A stretch of DNA of 64,000 bases, from the NCBI GenBank assembly GCA_963664365.1, contig OY761144.1, positions 372,001 to 436,000 of the forward strand, in the 5' to 3' direction. Of the stretch, positions 48,532-57,984 are shown piece after piece. How positions within the stretch are numbered: the stretch's first letter is position 1; each line of letters begins with the position of its first letter. Both the position numbers and the translations under genes were made by a program. Below the pieces are notes generated by a model. The model saw only the letters and a program-made list of their open reading frames with translations, was not told the origin of the DNA and did not search any database. The stretch comes from VXRN01 sp963664365 (GTDB taxonomy: Bacteria > Chloroflexota > Dehalococcoidia > Lucifugimonadales > UBA1123).

Positions 48532-48672
48532 TCAGAAGCCGGGGGCGAGGGTTTGGCAGGTGTTGATGATGGGCAAAGTGTCCTCATACATTGATGGCGC
48601 GGATGGCAGTATATCGAATTGCGCTGGGAGAATGCACCATACGCGTCGGACTCGGTAGAGGGCTGAACATGG

Positions 48673-50070
48673 TCAGGGCGCCCCATCTGACGCGAGCCAG
48701 TCTAGCAGGCCGAAGCCTATCTCGGCTGACCAGCCGAGAAGGTTGGGTTCGACCCATTGGAGCTTGTCTTCCGGCGTGTGTATGCGCGTGAAGTCGTCGG
48801 ACATGAGGAACATCGCCGGGATGCCGGCGTCCTGGAATGGCGCGTGGTCGCTGCTCGTGTTGGGAGACAGTGTTGTCGGTCGGATGAGGTTTGGGCCAAA
48901 CTGCTCTCCGATTTTCAGCGCCTCCCGCGTCAGCCCGCCGCTGCCGAGAACGCCGAACCCGCTTCCAGAGCCTACGGAGTCAAAGTTCAGCATCGCTAGG
49001 ATGTCGTCGATTTCCTCGGCGCTCAACGTGTCAACGTAGTGTCGGCTGCCAAACAGACCTATCTCCTCCGAGCCGAACAGTACAAATCGTAGCGCAAATG
49101 GATAATCGTTGGCGGCGGCGCGCTTGGCGATGGTCATGATCGTGGCGATGCCGGAGGCGTTGTCGTTGGCGCCGGGTGATTCGGGTACGGTGTCGTAGTG
49201 CGCCCCGACGATGACGGTTTTGCCCGTGTCTGCGCTCCCCGACATCTCGGCAATCACGTTTCTGGACGGGCGGGTCTCGCTCTTCACCGTGACCCGCGCT
49301 TCAACCTCTCCGTTTTCGAGTAGGTCCAGCAGGTCTCGGCCGTCGTCTCTGCTGATTGATACAGCCGGGATCGTGGACGGGTTGCGGAGGTCTCCGTAGA
49401 ATCTGCCGGGGCGGTTGTTGAACACGATCGCGCCAACCGCGCCGGCTTCGGCGACTCGCTGCACCTTCTCCTCGAAGGTGACCTCTCCACGTTCGATCAG
49501 AGCGATCACGCCTTTCAATCCCTCTGCCGGGATGTCCTCCTCGAATGCCTTTTCTACGAATCGTAGGACGCCGGATGCGTCCCCTTCATGCGACTCACCC
49601 ATGGGGTGGGACCACGGATTCTCCGGCCCCAAATCTGAAGTAATCGTTAGCTCTGACTTGGGAAGAGGGCCAACTGTAAAATCCTGAAGAGTCGTCTCGT
49701 AGCCAAGCTCCTCGAACCAGCCTTTCAGGAACTGCGCGGCGGCTAGTTCCGCGTCCGTCGCGCTCTCCCTGGGGCTGTGCTCAAGAGTGAGCAACTCGAC
49801 GAACGCGAACGTCTCGTCGGCCAGGGCGCTCGGTATCGGCGTGGCGGTTGGCGCCGGAGTCGCCGTTGCCGTAGGGATTGGGGTCGGCGGGACGGGTGTT
49901 GGGGTCGGAGGCTGAAGTGTGGGAACGGCGGTCTCTGTTGGGATAGGAGACGCGGTGGCGGTAGGGGTTGGCGTATCGGCGGCCGTTGGAGAGGAGCCGC
50001 AGGCCGCCAGCGCGATCAGAATCGCGGCAGATGCAAGGAGAAGTCTGATGTTAGGCAGATTCAGGCGCAA
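48673..50070 (-). CDS. M28-family metallopeptidase lipoprotein with PA domain
   Basis: A 465-residue exported peptidase with signal and lipobox (ASAAILIALAACGSS) and a Pro/Thr-rich linker. A PA (protease-associated) insert (about residues 165-255; VQRVAEAGAVGAIVFNNRPG) is followed by the M28 zinc set GAHYDTVPESPGANDNASG, GSEEIGLFGS, LNFDSVGSG and IHTPEDK. It releases amino acids or peptides outside the cell. The start is TTG 50070. The gap of about 140 bases to the PHP gene holds nothing I can support. Confidence 0.9.
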   Translation of the reverse strand: MRLNLPNIRLLLASAAILIALAACGSSPTAADTPTPTATASPIPTETAVPTLQPPTPTPVPPTPIPTATATPAPTATPIPSALADETFAFVELLTLEHSPRESATDAELAAAQFLKGWFEELGYETTLQDFTVGPLPKSELTITSDLGPENPWSHPMGESHEGDASGVLRFVEKAFEEDIPAEGLKGVIALIERGEVTFEEKVQRVAEAGAVGAIVFNNRPGRFYGDLRNPSTIPAVSISRDDGRDLLDLLENGEVEARVTVKSETRPSRNVIAEMSGSADTGKTVIVGAHYDTVPESPGANDNASGIATIMTIAKRAAANDYPFALRFVLFGSEEIGLFGSRHYVDTLSAEEIDDILAMLNFDSVGSGSGFGVLGSGGLTREALKIGEQFGPNLIRPTTLSPNTSSDHAPFQDAGIPAMFLMSDDFTRIHTPEDKLQWVEPNLLGWSAEIGFGLLDWLASDGAP

Positions 50071-50226
50071 TGTGCCGGTGTCCTATCGACGTGATGTGGT
50101 GTCGAAGGTTGTAACGCGGCGAGGTCACGTTGGGTTGGGGTGCAGACAGTCGCCCGAAGCTATGCCTTCGGTATTCGCCAGTAATCGGGGCCGACTTCTT
50201 CGACTTGGGCAGAGGCCGATCAGATA

Positions 50227-50568
50227 GTGCATTCTGTGTTCAGAGACGGCAATGTGCCGGCGGGCCATGAGCAACTGAGGATGTTGGAGAAGTCACTACA
50301 GTACCTGCCTGATGGGGTGAACGAGGTGATGTTGCGTTCTGACACGGCAGGCTATCAGCAGGAACTGCTGAGGTACTGTGAGGAGGGCAAGGATGAACGA
50401 TTCGGCGTGATCGAGTTCGCTGTGGGGGTGGACGTGATGGCTGAGTTCAAGGCGGCGGCGGTGGAAGAGGATGGGTGGCACGATCTTTATCGGACAGAGG
50501 GTGAACACGACAATCGCACAGGCCAGCAGTACGCTGAAGTGTGCTACGTACCCAACTTCTGCAGTTAG
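50227..50568 (+). pseudogene. IS1380-family transposase fragment
   Basis: The frame encodes HSVFRDGNVPAGHEQLRMLE, then EVMLRSDTAGYQQELLRYCE and ERFGVIEFAVGVDVMAEFKA, the central DDE part of IS1380-type transposases (RSDTAGY carries an acidic catalytic residue). N- and C-terminal parts and inverted terminal repeats are not present, so it is a remnant of an insertion sequence between the peptidase and Fur genes. Confidence 0.85.
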
Positions 50569-50589
50569 GTGGTGGATCTGGGTTACCTC

Positions 50590-50657
50590 TCTCTCGATGG
50601 GAGAGGGCTAGAGCCTGCCCTAAGCCTATCGAAGGGGTGAGGGTGAAAAAACCCTCA
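50590..50657. repeat. Intergenic repeat-like stretch with hairpins at the fur stop
   Basis: Two elements lie side by side: CTCTCTCTCGATGGGAGAGGG-type inverted repeats near 50590-50608, and GAGGGT/ACCCTC with a six-base loop around 50639-50656, which touches the stop codon of the Fur-family gene. The text between (CCTGCCCTAAGCCTATCGAA) resembles a sequence common in intergenic gaps of environmental bacteria. Function unknown; a 3' end protecting hairpin for the Fur-family gene is possible. Confidence 0.45.
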
Positions 50658-51089
50658 TTCGTCACACTCACCACAATCGACGAAAACCTCGATCCTATGC
50701 CCCACGATCTCCCCCAAAACCTCTCTGCCTATGGCCCGCATGAGCCTCTCTATGGTGACGTGCTTGAACTCGCCGATGTTCCCGCATTTCACGCACACCG
50801 TATGATGATGGTGGCCCACCCTGGCCATGCTGTACATCGGAGTTCCATCCGGCATCGCCAGCTTGCAAATTACCCCGGACTCCAGAAGCAGCTTGATCGT
50901 GCGATACACGGTCGCCCGTCCCACGTTCGGAAGCTCGTCGCTGATCTGCTCCGCCGTAAACCCGTCCGCCTTCTCTTTCAGAAGCCGCACCACGCTGCGA
51001 CGAGGCTCGGTGATCCGGTATCCCGAGTCCTCAAGCACCGACAGCGGGTCCAAGCGTATTTCGCTATGCTCTCTCGCCTCAGTGGTCAT
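50655..51089 (-). CDS. Fur-family transcriptional regulator
   Basis: A 144-residue metal-sensing repressor. The N-terminal winged helix has YRITEPRRSVVRLLKEKADG and RATVYRTIKLLLESGVI. The C-terminal dimerisation domain has the metal-binding HHHHTVCVKCGNIGEF and a Cys pair at the end (VDCGECDE), so a structural Zn site is expected. Fur, Zur and PerR cannot be separated here. The iron-type ABC transporter at 53638-57839 is a plausible target, but I did not find a clear Fur box. Confidence 0.9.
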   Translation of the reverse strand: MTTEAREHSEIRLDPLSVLEDSGYRITEPRRSVVRLLKEKADGFTAEQISDELPNVGRATVYRTIKLLLESGVICKLAMPDGTPMYSMARVGHHHHTVCVKCGNIGEFKHVTIERLMRAIGREVLGEIVGHRIEVFVDCGECDE

Positions 51090-51261
51090 ACCTCTGTCCT
51101 TCCTTGCGAAACTCTTTCATCTCGCTCCCGCCGACAACCTAACCCTAACACCCCCCGCCCGAATAATCTACACTTCCCTACCCACTATCCACTATCCGCC
51201 ATCCACCATGTACAATGTACCGGACGGGACACCCCATCCCAATAGGCGCGGAGAGCGGAAG

Positions 51262-52668
51262 ATGGCTGAATACGATTACGACATGGCGGTTATAGGGTCC
51301 GGCCCCGCCGGCCAGCGGGCCGCGGTTCAGTCTGCCAAACTCGGCAAGCGAACAGTCATTATCGAACGTCACGCCGAAATCGGCGGCGTCATGGTCAACA
51401 CGGGCACTATTCCGAGCAAGACCCTCCGCGAAGCCGTGATGTATCTGACGGGATACAGGGAACGCGGCATCTACGGCGAGTCCTACTCGGTCAAGCAAGA
51501 CATCGCCATGAGCGACCTCACCATTCGCACCAACCACGTGATGCAGCAGGAGAAGGACACCCTACGCCACCAGCTTTTTAGGAACAGAGTGGAGTTGATC
51601 ACGGCCAGCGCGTCGTTCATCGACCGGCACACAATCGCCCTCGACTCGGTGGACGGAAGGAGTCACCGCTCGATCACCGCCGACAATATAGTCGTGGCGG
51701 TCGGCACCACGCCGACCAAGCCTGACGGCGTCGAACCGGACGGCAAGCACATCCTGCTCAGCGACGACATACTAAACCTGCCTGAACTTCCGCGCACCCT
51801 CGCCATCGTCGGCGCGGGCGTCATAGGGCTGGAGTACGGGAGCATATTCGCCACCTTGGGCATACGGGTCACGCTGATCGACCGCTTTCCAAGGCTGCTG
51901 AACTTCGTGGACGGAGAGTTGATCGACACGCTGGTTTATCACCTGCGCCAGAATCGAGTGACGCTTCGGCTGGATGAAGAGGTAACGTGGGTCGAGACGT
52001 TCGAGGACGAACGCGGGCGGCACGTGCGGATATGGCTCCTCAGCGGCAAGAAGATAGTGAGCGACGCAGCCCTCTACAGCGTCGGACGCACCGGCGCGAC
52101 GGCGAATCTCAACTTGGAGGCCGTGGGGCTGAAGGCGGACGAGCGCGGCAGGCTGTCGGTGAACGACTGTTACCAGACGGACACTCCGAATATCTACGCG
52201 GTTGGCGACGTGATAGGCTTTCCGAATCTGGCTTCCACCTCCGGAGAGCAGGGCCGGCTGGCCGCATGCCACGCCTTCGGAATGCCCGCCAACAGCGTTC
52301 CCGCGCTGTTTCCCTACGGCATCTACACCATTCCCGAAATGTCTATGGTCGGGAGGACGGAGGAAGACCTGACCGAAGACGTCGTCCCATACGAGGTCGG
52401 CAGGGCACAGTACCGCGAGATAGCGCGCGGACAGATAATCGGTGACGACTCCGGGCTGCTCAAGCTCATGTTCGACACAAGGGACCGGAAACTGCTCGGC
52501 GTACACATCATCGGCGAAGGCGCCAGCGAACTGGTACACATCGGCCAAGCCGTCCTGGCACTCGGAGGGACCGTGGACTACTTCGTCGAGACCGTTTTCA
52601 ACTATCCGACGCTGGCGGAATGCTATAAGACTGCCGCGCTGGACGGGATAAATCGCCTCGGCGCGTAG
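51262..52668 (+). CDS. sthA: Soluble pyridine nucleotide transhydrogenase
   Basis: A 468-residue flavoprotein that transfers hydride between NADPH and NAD+. It has the FAD motif DMAVIGSGPAGQRAAVQSAK, the STH signature NTGTIPSKTLREA where disulfide reductases have CxxxxC, the NAD(P)-binding ALAIVGAGVIGLEYGSIFATL-like text and IYAVGDVIGFPNLAS. The lack of the redox Cys pair separates it from lipoamide and glutathione reductases. ATG 51262 is chosen over upstream in-frame codons because the family begins here. Confidence 0.92.
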   Translation: MAEYDYDMAVIGSGPAGQRAAVQSAKLGKRTVIIERHAEIGGVMVNTGTIPSKTLREAVMYLTGYRERGIYGESYSVKQDIAMSDLTIRTNHVMQQEKDTLRHQLFRNRVELITASASFIDRHTIALDSVDGRSHRSITADNIVVAVGTTPTKPDGVEPDGKHILLSDDILNLPELPRTLAIVGAGVIGLEYGSIFATLGIRVTLIDRFPRLLNFVDGELIDTLVYHLRQNRVTLRLDEEVTWVETFEDERGRHVRIWLLSGKKIVSDAALYSVGRTGATANLNLEAVGLKADERGRLSVNDCYQTDTPNIYAVGDVIGFPNLASTSGEQGRLAACHAFGMPANSVPALFPYGIYTIPEMSMVGRTEEDLTEDVVPYEVGRAQYREIARGQIIGDDSGLLKLMFDTRDRKLLGVHIIGEGASELVHIGQAVLALGGTVDYFVETVFNYPTLAECYKTAALDGINRLGA

Positions 52669-53530
52669 CTCCGGCCATCGCTGCGTCCGCTGAGCGGGCC
52701 GGACGGGCATCGGCATGTTCGCGGACGGCCTGCCTTGTATCCGCGGGCCGCGCCGCAATGGCCGTCGTCTCGCCGTCGGCGAGCCGCCTTTGGAGCCGCC
52801 GAGTGCGGGCTGCGTATGCCGCCAACTCCGCCTCGCGCTGTATGCGGGTGGACTCCAGTTCTTGTTTAGCCCTTTTGACCTTTCTGACTTCGCCGAAGAT
52901 AGACCATGCCGCAAGCGCCGGCCCCAAGACGATGCCGATCACGTTGAAGGCTCCGAGGGCGAACCTCAATCCGGTCGAAGTCGCCGTGGAAGCCAGTATC
53001 GATCCGCCGCCGCTGCCGCCGAACGTGGCGAGTCTGGGCGCGAAGGTCAGCAGTCTGGGCACGAAGCTCAGCAGCCTGCCCGCCATCGGGCGGGCCACGT
53101 TCATGATGGGCACAGACGCAACCCTCCAGACCGCCCCCGCGCTGAAGCTGGCCGCGTGCCGCCCGATGATTCCGAACCGGGAGGAGTGCGGGGAGCCGTC
53201 CGCCAGCGTGTGGGCCCGACGGCTCAGCAGACGGCTCGACAATCGCCGCCACCATCTGCGCCACCAGGAAGCCGGCTCCTCGGCTTCTTCCGTCCGCTCA
53301 GGTTCCCGCAAGACGGGCGGAGGCTCCGCCTCCGGCCAACCCAACTGGCGGCAAAGCTCGGTCTGCCGATCGTAGTTCAGGCGCATCTCGGCGCGGTGCC
53401 GCGATTCGAGCTCCTCCAACTCGGCGCGCAGAGCGTTGAGCCGCCCGTGCGCTTTCAACTTGGCGACGGCTTGCGCCACGGCGGACCCGGCGGCTGTGGC
53501 CAATGGAATCAGTAGTAACGGTAGTGGCAT
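52598..53530 (-). CDS. Unknown basic protein with coiled-coil ends
   Basis: A 310-residue protein with no recognised domain. A short hydrophobic N terminus (LPLLLIPLATAAGSAVAQAV) is followed by coiled-coil-like helix (ALRAELEELESRHRAEMRLN), a basic middle (ASWWRRWWRRLSSRLLSRRA), a hydrophobic helix (FNVIGIVLGPALAAWSIFGE) and a second coiled-coil stretch (KRAKQELESTRIQREAELAA). Its 3' end overlaps that of the transhydrogenase by 71 bases in convergent orientation, which is unusual; the C-terminal part may not be conserved. Confidence 0.55.
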   Translation of the reverse strand: MPLPLLLIPLATAAGSAVAQAVAKLKAHGRLNALRAELEELESRHRAEMRLNYDRQTELCRQLGWPEAEPPPVLREPERTEEAEEPASWWRRWWRRLSSRLLSRRAHTLADGSPHSSRFGIIGRHAASFSAGAVWRVASVPIMNVARPMAGRLLSFVPRLLTFAPRLATFGGSGGGSILASTATSTGLRFALGAFNVIGIVLGPALAAWSIFGEVRKVKRAKQELESTRIQREAELAAYAARTRRLQRRLADGETTAIAARPADTRQAVREHADARPARSADAAMAGATRRGDLSRPARQSYSIPPASDS

Positions 53531-53637
53531 CTGCTGCTGGTTTATTTCTGGTGTTGTCGGCCGGTCCGAAAGGGGTGAAACCGAAATGGCAAGTCTATTC
53601 TAGCAACCGCATGGCGCGTGTAAAACCCCTCACCCGA

Positions 53638-55419
53638 CTAGAGCGCCCTCACGCGCTTCATCACGAATACCCTCAGAAACACGAGGAACAGAAACAGGAA
53701 CGCCACGGTGAGCACGCTCAGCGCGGCCGCTTGGTCGGAGTCTATCCTGCGAAGATTATAGACCAGGGTGCTGATTACGAACGGCTCAGAGCCGGCGGTC
53801 AGAACCTGCGCCAACGTGAACTCTCGGAACGCTATCAGGAACAGGATCAGCCACGCCCCGAATATGCTGGGCGCGACGAGTGGCAGCAGGACGCGCCGGA
53901 ACGTGGTGACTCTCCCCGCTCCGCTCGTCGCTGAGACTTCTTCCAACTCCCGCGCGATCTGCGTCACTCCCGCGTGCTGGAGACGGTACGCCAACGCCAT
54001 GCGGAAGGCATAAGCCAGGATCAGCGTCACGATCGTGCCGTGCAGCGGGAGCCAGCTTGGGACTACGCGGTTGATCCAGAGATAGAAGATGAAGAACGCG
54101 AACGCGGCCACGACGGCTGGAATAGCCAGCGACGACGAGGTGAACAGGTCCACCGCGACCCTGAGCGCATTGGCCGACCGCGCGCGCGCCACCATCCACG
54201 CGGCAATCAGAGCGACCAGAACGGATATAGTCGGCGCGACGACCGCCACTATCGCCGTGTTCGTCACCGCGCCCAGGAAACGCTCGTTGCCGAACAACTC
54301 CGCGTATCCGTTCAGCGTGAACTTCTCGATAACGTCGAATCCGGGCGGAATGTACACGGGCAGCAGAGACGTGTACAACAGAATCGCGAACGGGGTGAGA
54401 GAGATGAGCGCTACGAAGGCCATGACCGCGCCGAGGACCGGCCAGCGCCAACGTCCCAAGTCCAATCGGTGGGCGCGGAACCCCTTGCCGGTGATGGTGG
54501 CGAACTGTTCGGCGCGCGCGGTCAGGCGCGTGTACGCGAAGAACATAGCATACGTGAGCAGCATGAAGTGAAGGCCCATGGCCGCCACCGCGCCGTATAG
54601 CGGGTCTTCACCCGATCCTGTGGTAAGCAGTTCCCACACCCGCGTACTCAGAATGTCCGCCTTGGCGCCGGTGGACAGAATCAGCGGCACCTCGAACGAC
54701 TCGATGGTCAGGATGGTCGTGAGGATGACCGCGCCGAGCGCGGCCGGCCGGATCGCGGGGATCGTCACTCTGCGGACGGTCTGAAGGAAAGTGGCTCCCG
54801 AAGTCCTGCTGGCCTCTTCGAGAGCGGGGTCCATGCCGCGCAGCGCGGCGCTTATGAAGATGAACATCAGCGTCACGCTTCCGAATCCTTGAAGCGCGAT
54901 CATGCCGTACATCGTCGTCAGGTTGAACGGCCCGGAAGTGATTTCGACACCCGGAATCCAGTTCAACGCAGTCCGAGCCACTATGTTGATGAGACCCACT
55001 CTCTGTCCGAGCAGAAGCACCCAGCCGAGAGTCGTGACTATCGCGGGCATCATGAGGGGGAATAGGAGGAAGACGAACACAAGGTTCCTGCCGGGGAGGT
55101 TTGTCCTCTCGACCAGCCACGCCAACGCAAACCCGAGAACGAAAGCCAAGCCGACAGAGCCGAGCGTGTATATGCCCGTGTCTATCAGAGTGGACCGGAG
55201 CGCGCGGCTGCCGGTGTAAACGTCGGCGAAGTTTGAGAGCCCCCAGAAGCTCGAACCTTCGAAGAACAGGTTCCCGGCGGGAGGCCGGAAAGCCTGGACT
55301 ACCGTCATCACCACCGCGGGCGCGACCAGCCACACCGCAAGGGCCAGCGCTCCGAGGATCAGCAGCGCATCGCCCCGACGAAGCCATGAGAGCCGGCTTG
55401 CGAGATTCCGTGGCCCCAA
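53638..55419 (-). CDS. Ferric-iron-type ABC transporter permease (fused two-domain)
   Basis: A 593-residue protein with about 12 transmembrane helices in two halves, each with a permease-type EAA loop (ALEEASRTSGATFLQTVRRV; ELEEVSATSGAGRVTTFRRV). Fused FbpB/SfuB-type permeases have this form. It starts with TTG 55419, 3 bases after the stop of the binding-protein gene. Together with the ATPase and the binding protein it forms an importer of ferric iron or another small cation or thiamine-like substrate. Confidence 0.88.
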   Translation of the reverse strand: MGPRNLASRLSWLRRGDALLILGALALAVWLVAPAVVMTVVQAFRPPAGNLFFEGSSFWGLSNFADVYTGSRALRSTLIDTGIYTLGSVGLAFVLGFALAWLVERTNLPGRNLVFVFLLFPLMMPAIVTTLGWVLLLGQRVGLINIVARTALNWIPGVEITSGPFNLTTMYGMIALQGFGSVTLMFIFISAALRGMDPALEEASRTSGATFLQTVRRVTIPAIRPAALGAVILTTILTIESFEVPLILSTGAKADILSTRVWELLTTGSGEDPLYGAVAAMGLHFMLLTYAMFFAYTRLTARAEQFATITGKGFRAHRLDLGRWRWPVLGAVMAFVALISLTPFAILLYTSLLPVYIPPGFDVIEKFTLNGYAELFGNERFLGAVTNTAIVAVVAPTISVLVALIAAWMVARARSANALRVAVDLFTSSSLAIPAVVAAFAFFIFYLWINRVVPSWLPLHGTIVTLILAYAFRMALAYRLQHAGVTQIARELEEVSATSGAGRVTTFRRVLLPLVAPSIFGAWLILFLIAFREFTLAQVLTAGSEPFVISTLVYNLRRIDSDQAAALSVLTVAFLFLFLVFLRVFVMKRVRAL

Positions 55420-55422
55420 TGC

Positions 55423-56610
55423 CTATTCCGTTCCAAACACCCTGTCGGCGAAGTACCTGGCGTTGTCGCCCCTCTGCCTGAAGACGGGCACGCTCTCGAA
55501 TACGAGGTCGATATCCTTGAAACTGCCTGTGGTCAGCCCCTCGGCGGCGTGGCCGTAAGCGGCCCAGCCCCTGCCGACCACTTCCCACATTATCTTCGAC
55601 GCCTCTCGGCTCGTGTGCCAAGCCGCGAAGAGTCGGGCGGCATTGGGGTTCGGAGCGTTGCCGGCCACGGCGACGTTGAACATGTTTACGCCGAATCCGG
55701 GATTCCAGAACTGGCCGATCACGCCGCTCTCCAAGAGCGCGGGCGGGTTTCCATAGCCCAAATACATCAGCGGCTTCTCGCCGGACAATATGAAGTCGTT
55801 GCAGTCGTCGGTCACCAGTAGATCGTTCTCTTCGATCATCCGCTTGTGGACGTCCACCATTTCGTCCTTGTCATAGTAGAAGGCGATGAAACCGTTTCCC
55901 GCGCGGAAGAGAAACGATGGCGCGCATACGAGGCCCTTGTACTTCGGATCCAGCCAGTCGTCGATCGTCTTGGGCAGGTCGGCCTCGTCGAACTCGTCTG
56001 TGCGATAGAAGTTGGTGTACTGGTCGTTGCCGACTCCGGCCGCGTTTCCTCCGACGCCCTCCTTGGCCTCCCAAGACCGGCGAGGATCGACTCCGAGCGA
56101 CTCCCAGTCGAGCTCCGCGCCGAAGCCCTTGTCAACGTACTGGCCCATCTGGGTCATGGACATGAAGACGACGTCCGTCGGCGCCTCGCCCGCCTCCCGC
56201 TCGGCGGTCAGAGCGCCGACGATCTGGCCCGCGTCTATACCGCGCCCTTTACACTCGATGCCATACCGCGCAGTGAACGCCTCGCAGAGCGCGTCGGTAT
56301 GGTCCACGCCGTAGGCGGTGAGGTGGACTTTCCCCTCCGCCTGCGCCATCGGAATGAGATCCTGGACTCCTTGGGCCGACTCGTCCCAGTCGGCGTCCAG
56401 ACCCGCGTACATCGCGCCTTGCTGGAGGATGGAGTCTGTGGCGGGATCCGCGATGGGCGTCAGTCCTGCCGCTGACGCAGGAGGTGTAGTCGTGGATGTC
56501 CCGGCCCCGGGATCGGAACCGTTCGAGCAGGCCGCAAGCAACATGAGCGCGACCGCCGACAGAACCGGCGCGAAAACCCCGGCGCAAAGTCCGAGTCTTG
56601 CCTTCGACAT
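55423..56610 (-). CDS. ABC transporter extracellular binding lipoprotein (iron-type)
   Basis: A 395-residue exported binding protein with signal and lipobox (LSAVALMLLAACSNGSD) and a Type II periplasmic fold. It shows EGKVHLTAYGVDHTDALCEA, YGIECKGRGIDAGQIVGALT and DLPKTIDDWLDPKYKGLVCA, as in ferric-iron (FbpA) and related proteins. ATG 56610 has GGAGG 6 bases upstream; a longer frame to 56724 lacks support. It lies between the ATPase and permease genes of the same transporter. Confidence 0.86.
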   Translation of the reverse strand: MSKARLGLCAGVFAPVLSAVALMLLAACSNGSDPGAGTSTTTPPASAAGLTPIADPATDSILQQGAMYAGLDADWDESAQGVQDLIPMAQAEGKVHLTAYGVDHTDALCEAFTARYGIECKGRGIDAGQIVGALTAEREAGEAPTDVVFMSMTQMGQYVDKGFGAELDWESLGVDPRRSWEAKEGVGGNAAGVGNDQYTNFYRTDEFDEADLPKTIDDWLDPKYKGLVCAPSFLFRAGNGFIAFYYDKDEMVDVHKRMIEENDLLVTDDCNDFILSGEKPLMYLGYGNPPALLESGVIGQFWNPGFGVNMFNVAVAGNAPNPNAARLFAAWHTSREASKIMWEVVGRGWAAYGHAAEGLTTGSFKDIDLVFESVPVFRQRGDNARYFADRVFGTE

Positions 56611-56723
56611 TTGGGCCTCCGTGAGTATCGCCAGTCCCGGTAAACGCCTCAACTGTGCCAGTGGACGGGACACTCCCATGCCGTCGCCGCCGGCGCGCCC
56701 TTGCAACTGCCGAATACTAGCCA

Positions 56724-57839
56724 TCAGCCCGTCGGGGTGTCAACAGATTCCTGAGCGATGACAACGCAGCTATCCGTTGGGACGTGGACGTACGCGCCGT
56801 CGCCGCGCTCGAATGTCTCAGCCGTCGGAGGCATCCTTACCATGAGGTCCTGATCGGACACGCGAACTCTGTACTCCATGTAACTGCCCAGAAACGCGGC
56901 GGTCTCGACGACGCACGGCATCGCGTCCGGACCTTTCGGGCTCTCGCGGCTCAGGACGATCCCCTCTGGCCGGATTGCCACAAGCGCGTCCGACCCTATC
57001 GCGCAGTCCTTGACCGCCGCGCTGACCAGCAGGCCGAATCCCAACCGAACGCTCGCCGCGCCGCGCTCGCCCGCCTCCACGACGCCCCGGACCACGTTCC
57101 CCGCTCCGGTGAAGTCGGCCACGAACCGTCCCTCCGGCCGAGAGTACACCTCGCGCGGAGCGCCGGTCTGAGCGATCCGTCCGCCGTTCATCACAATCAC
57201 CCTGTCGGACAGCGCCAGCGCCTCGGGCAGGTCGTGGGTCACGTATAACGCGGAGATGCCCGCGGCTGAGAATAGGTCTCTGAACTCCAGGCGCATCTCC
57301 TCCCTGAGCCTCGCGTCGAGGTTGCTCAGCGGCTCGTCCAGAAGCAGCAGTTTCGGCTCCCTGACCAGCGCGCGCGCCACCGCGACCCGCTGCTGCTGAC
57401 CGCCGCTGAGCGTCGTCGCGCCGCGGTCTCTAAGCTCAGGTATCTTGCACATCTCCAGGGCGCCGCCAACCCTCTCCTCGATGTCAGACTTGGAGTACCT
57501 GGCCCTCGACACTCTCAACGGGTAGGCCACGTTCTCGAACACGGTCATGTGGGGCCAGACGGCGTATGACTGGAAGACCATCGAGATCGGCCTGTTGTGC
57601 GTCGCCACGTTCGAATTGTCGGACAGTGAAAATACCGGGGAGCCGTCTATCGCTATCCGGCCGGCGTCGGGACGTTCGAGTCCGGCGACGCAGCGAAGCA
57701 GGGTCGTCTTGCCGCATCCGCTGGGACCCAACAGCGTGACCACCTCTCCCTCGTCAACCGACAGGCTGACGTCGTCGATGGCCTTGACATCGCCTTGCTC
57801 AGAGCTGAACGTCTTGACGAGGTTTTCGACTTTCAGCAT
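56724..57839 (-). CDS. ABC transporter ATP-binding protein (iron/spermidine type)
   Basis: A 371-residue ATPase. It has Walker A VTLLGPSGCGKTTLLRCVAG near residue 35, Q loop SMVFQSYAVWPHMTV, signature TLSGGQQQRVAVARALV and Walker B KLLLLDEPLSNLDARL. The C-terminal TOBE-like domain (about 240-371; SDALVAIRPEGIVLS) is typical of FbpC/PotA. ATG 57839 matches the family start (MLKVENLVKTF); ATG 57860 is an alternative 7 codons earlier. It is the first gene of the transporter operon. Confidence 0.9.
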   Translation of the reverse strand: MLKVENLVKTFSSEQGDVKAIDDVSLSVDEGEVVTLLGPSGCGKTTLLRCVAGLERPDAGRIAIDGSPVFSLSDNSNVATHNRPISMVFQSYAVWPHMTVFENVAYPLRVSRARYSKSDIEERVGGALEMCKIPELRDRGATTLSGGQQQRVAVARALVREPKLLLLDEPLSNLDARLREEMRLEFRDLFSAAGISALYVTHDLPEALALSDRVIVMNGGRIAQTGAPREVYSRPEGRFVADFTGAGNVVRGVVEAGERGAASVRLGFGLLVSAAVKDCAIGSDALVAIRPEGIVLSRESPKGPDAMPCVVETAAFLGSYMEYRVRVSDQDLMVRMPPTAETFERGDGAYVHVPTDSCVVIAQESVDTPTG

Positions 57840-57949
57840 ATTTCGGCCTGTGAATCGCATGGTGATTCCAATGTTACGCAGAGCGGCGGCGGACGGGCAA
57901 CATTGGGCGGCAATTCGGCTAGGCGGTGGACATGGGCCTGAACGCGCCA

Positions 57950-57978
57950 TTGTTGAACCTACTTTCCTCTGATATACT
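57950..57978 (+). promoter_or_regulatory. Candidate sigma70 promoter of the molybdenum hydroxylase operon
   Basis: TTGTTG (57950-57955), a 17-base spacer and TATACT (57973-57978) form a good promoter. It would give a leader of about 190 bases before the first gene at 58172. The leader contains ordered pairing, described separately. Confidence 0.5.
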
Positions 57979-57984
57979 AAACCC

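Noticed and set aside
51772..52914. Minus-strand 380-codon frame
   Set aside because: Antisense to the transhydrogenase, with no recognisable homology.
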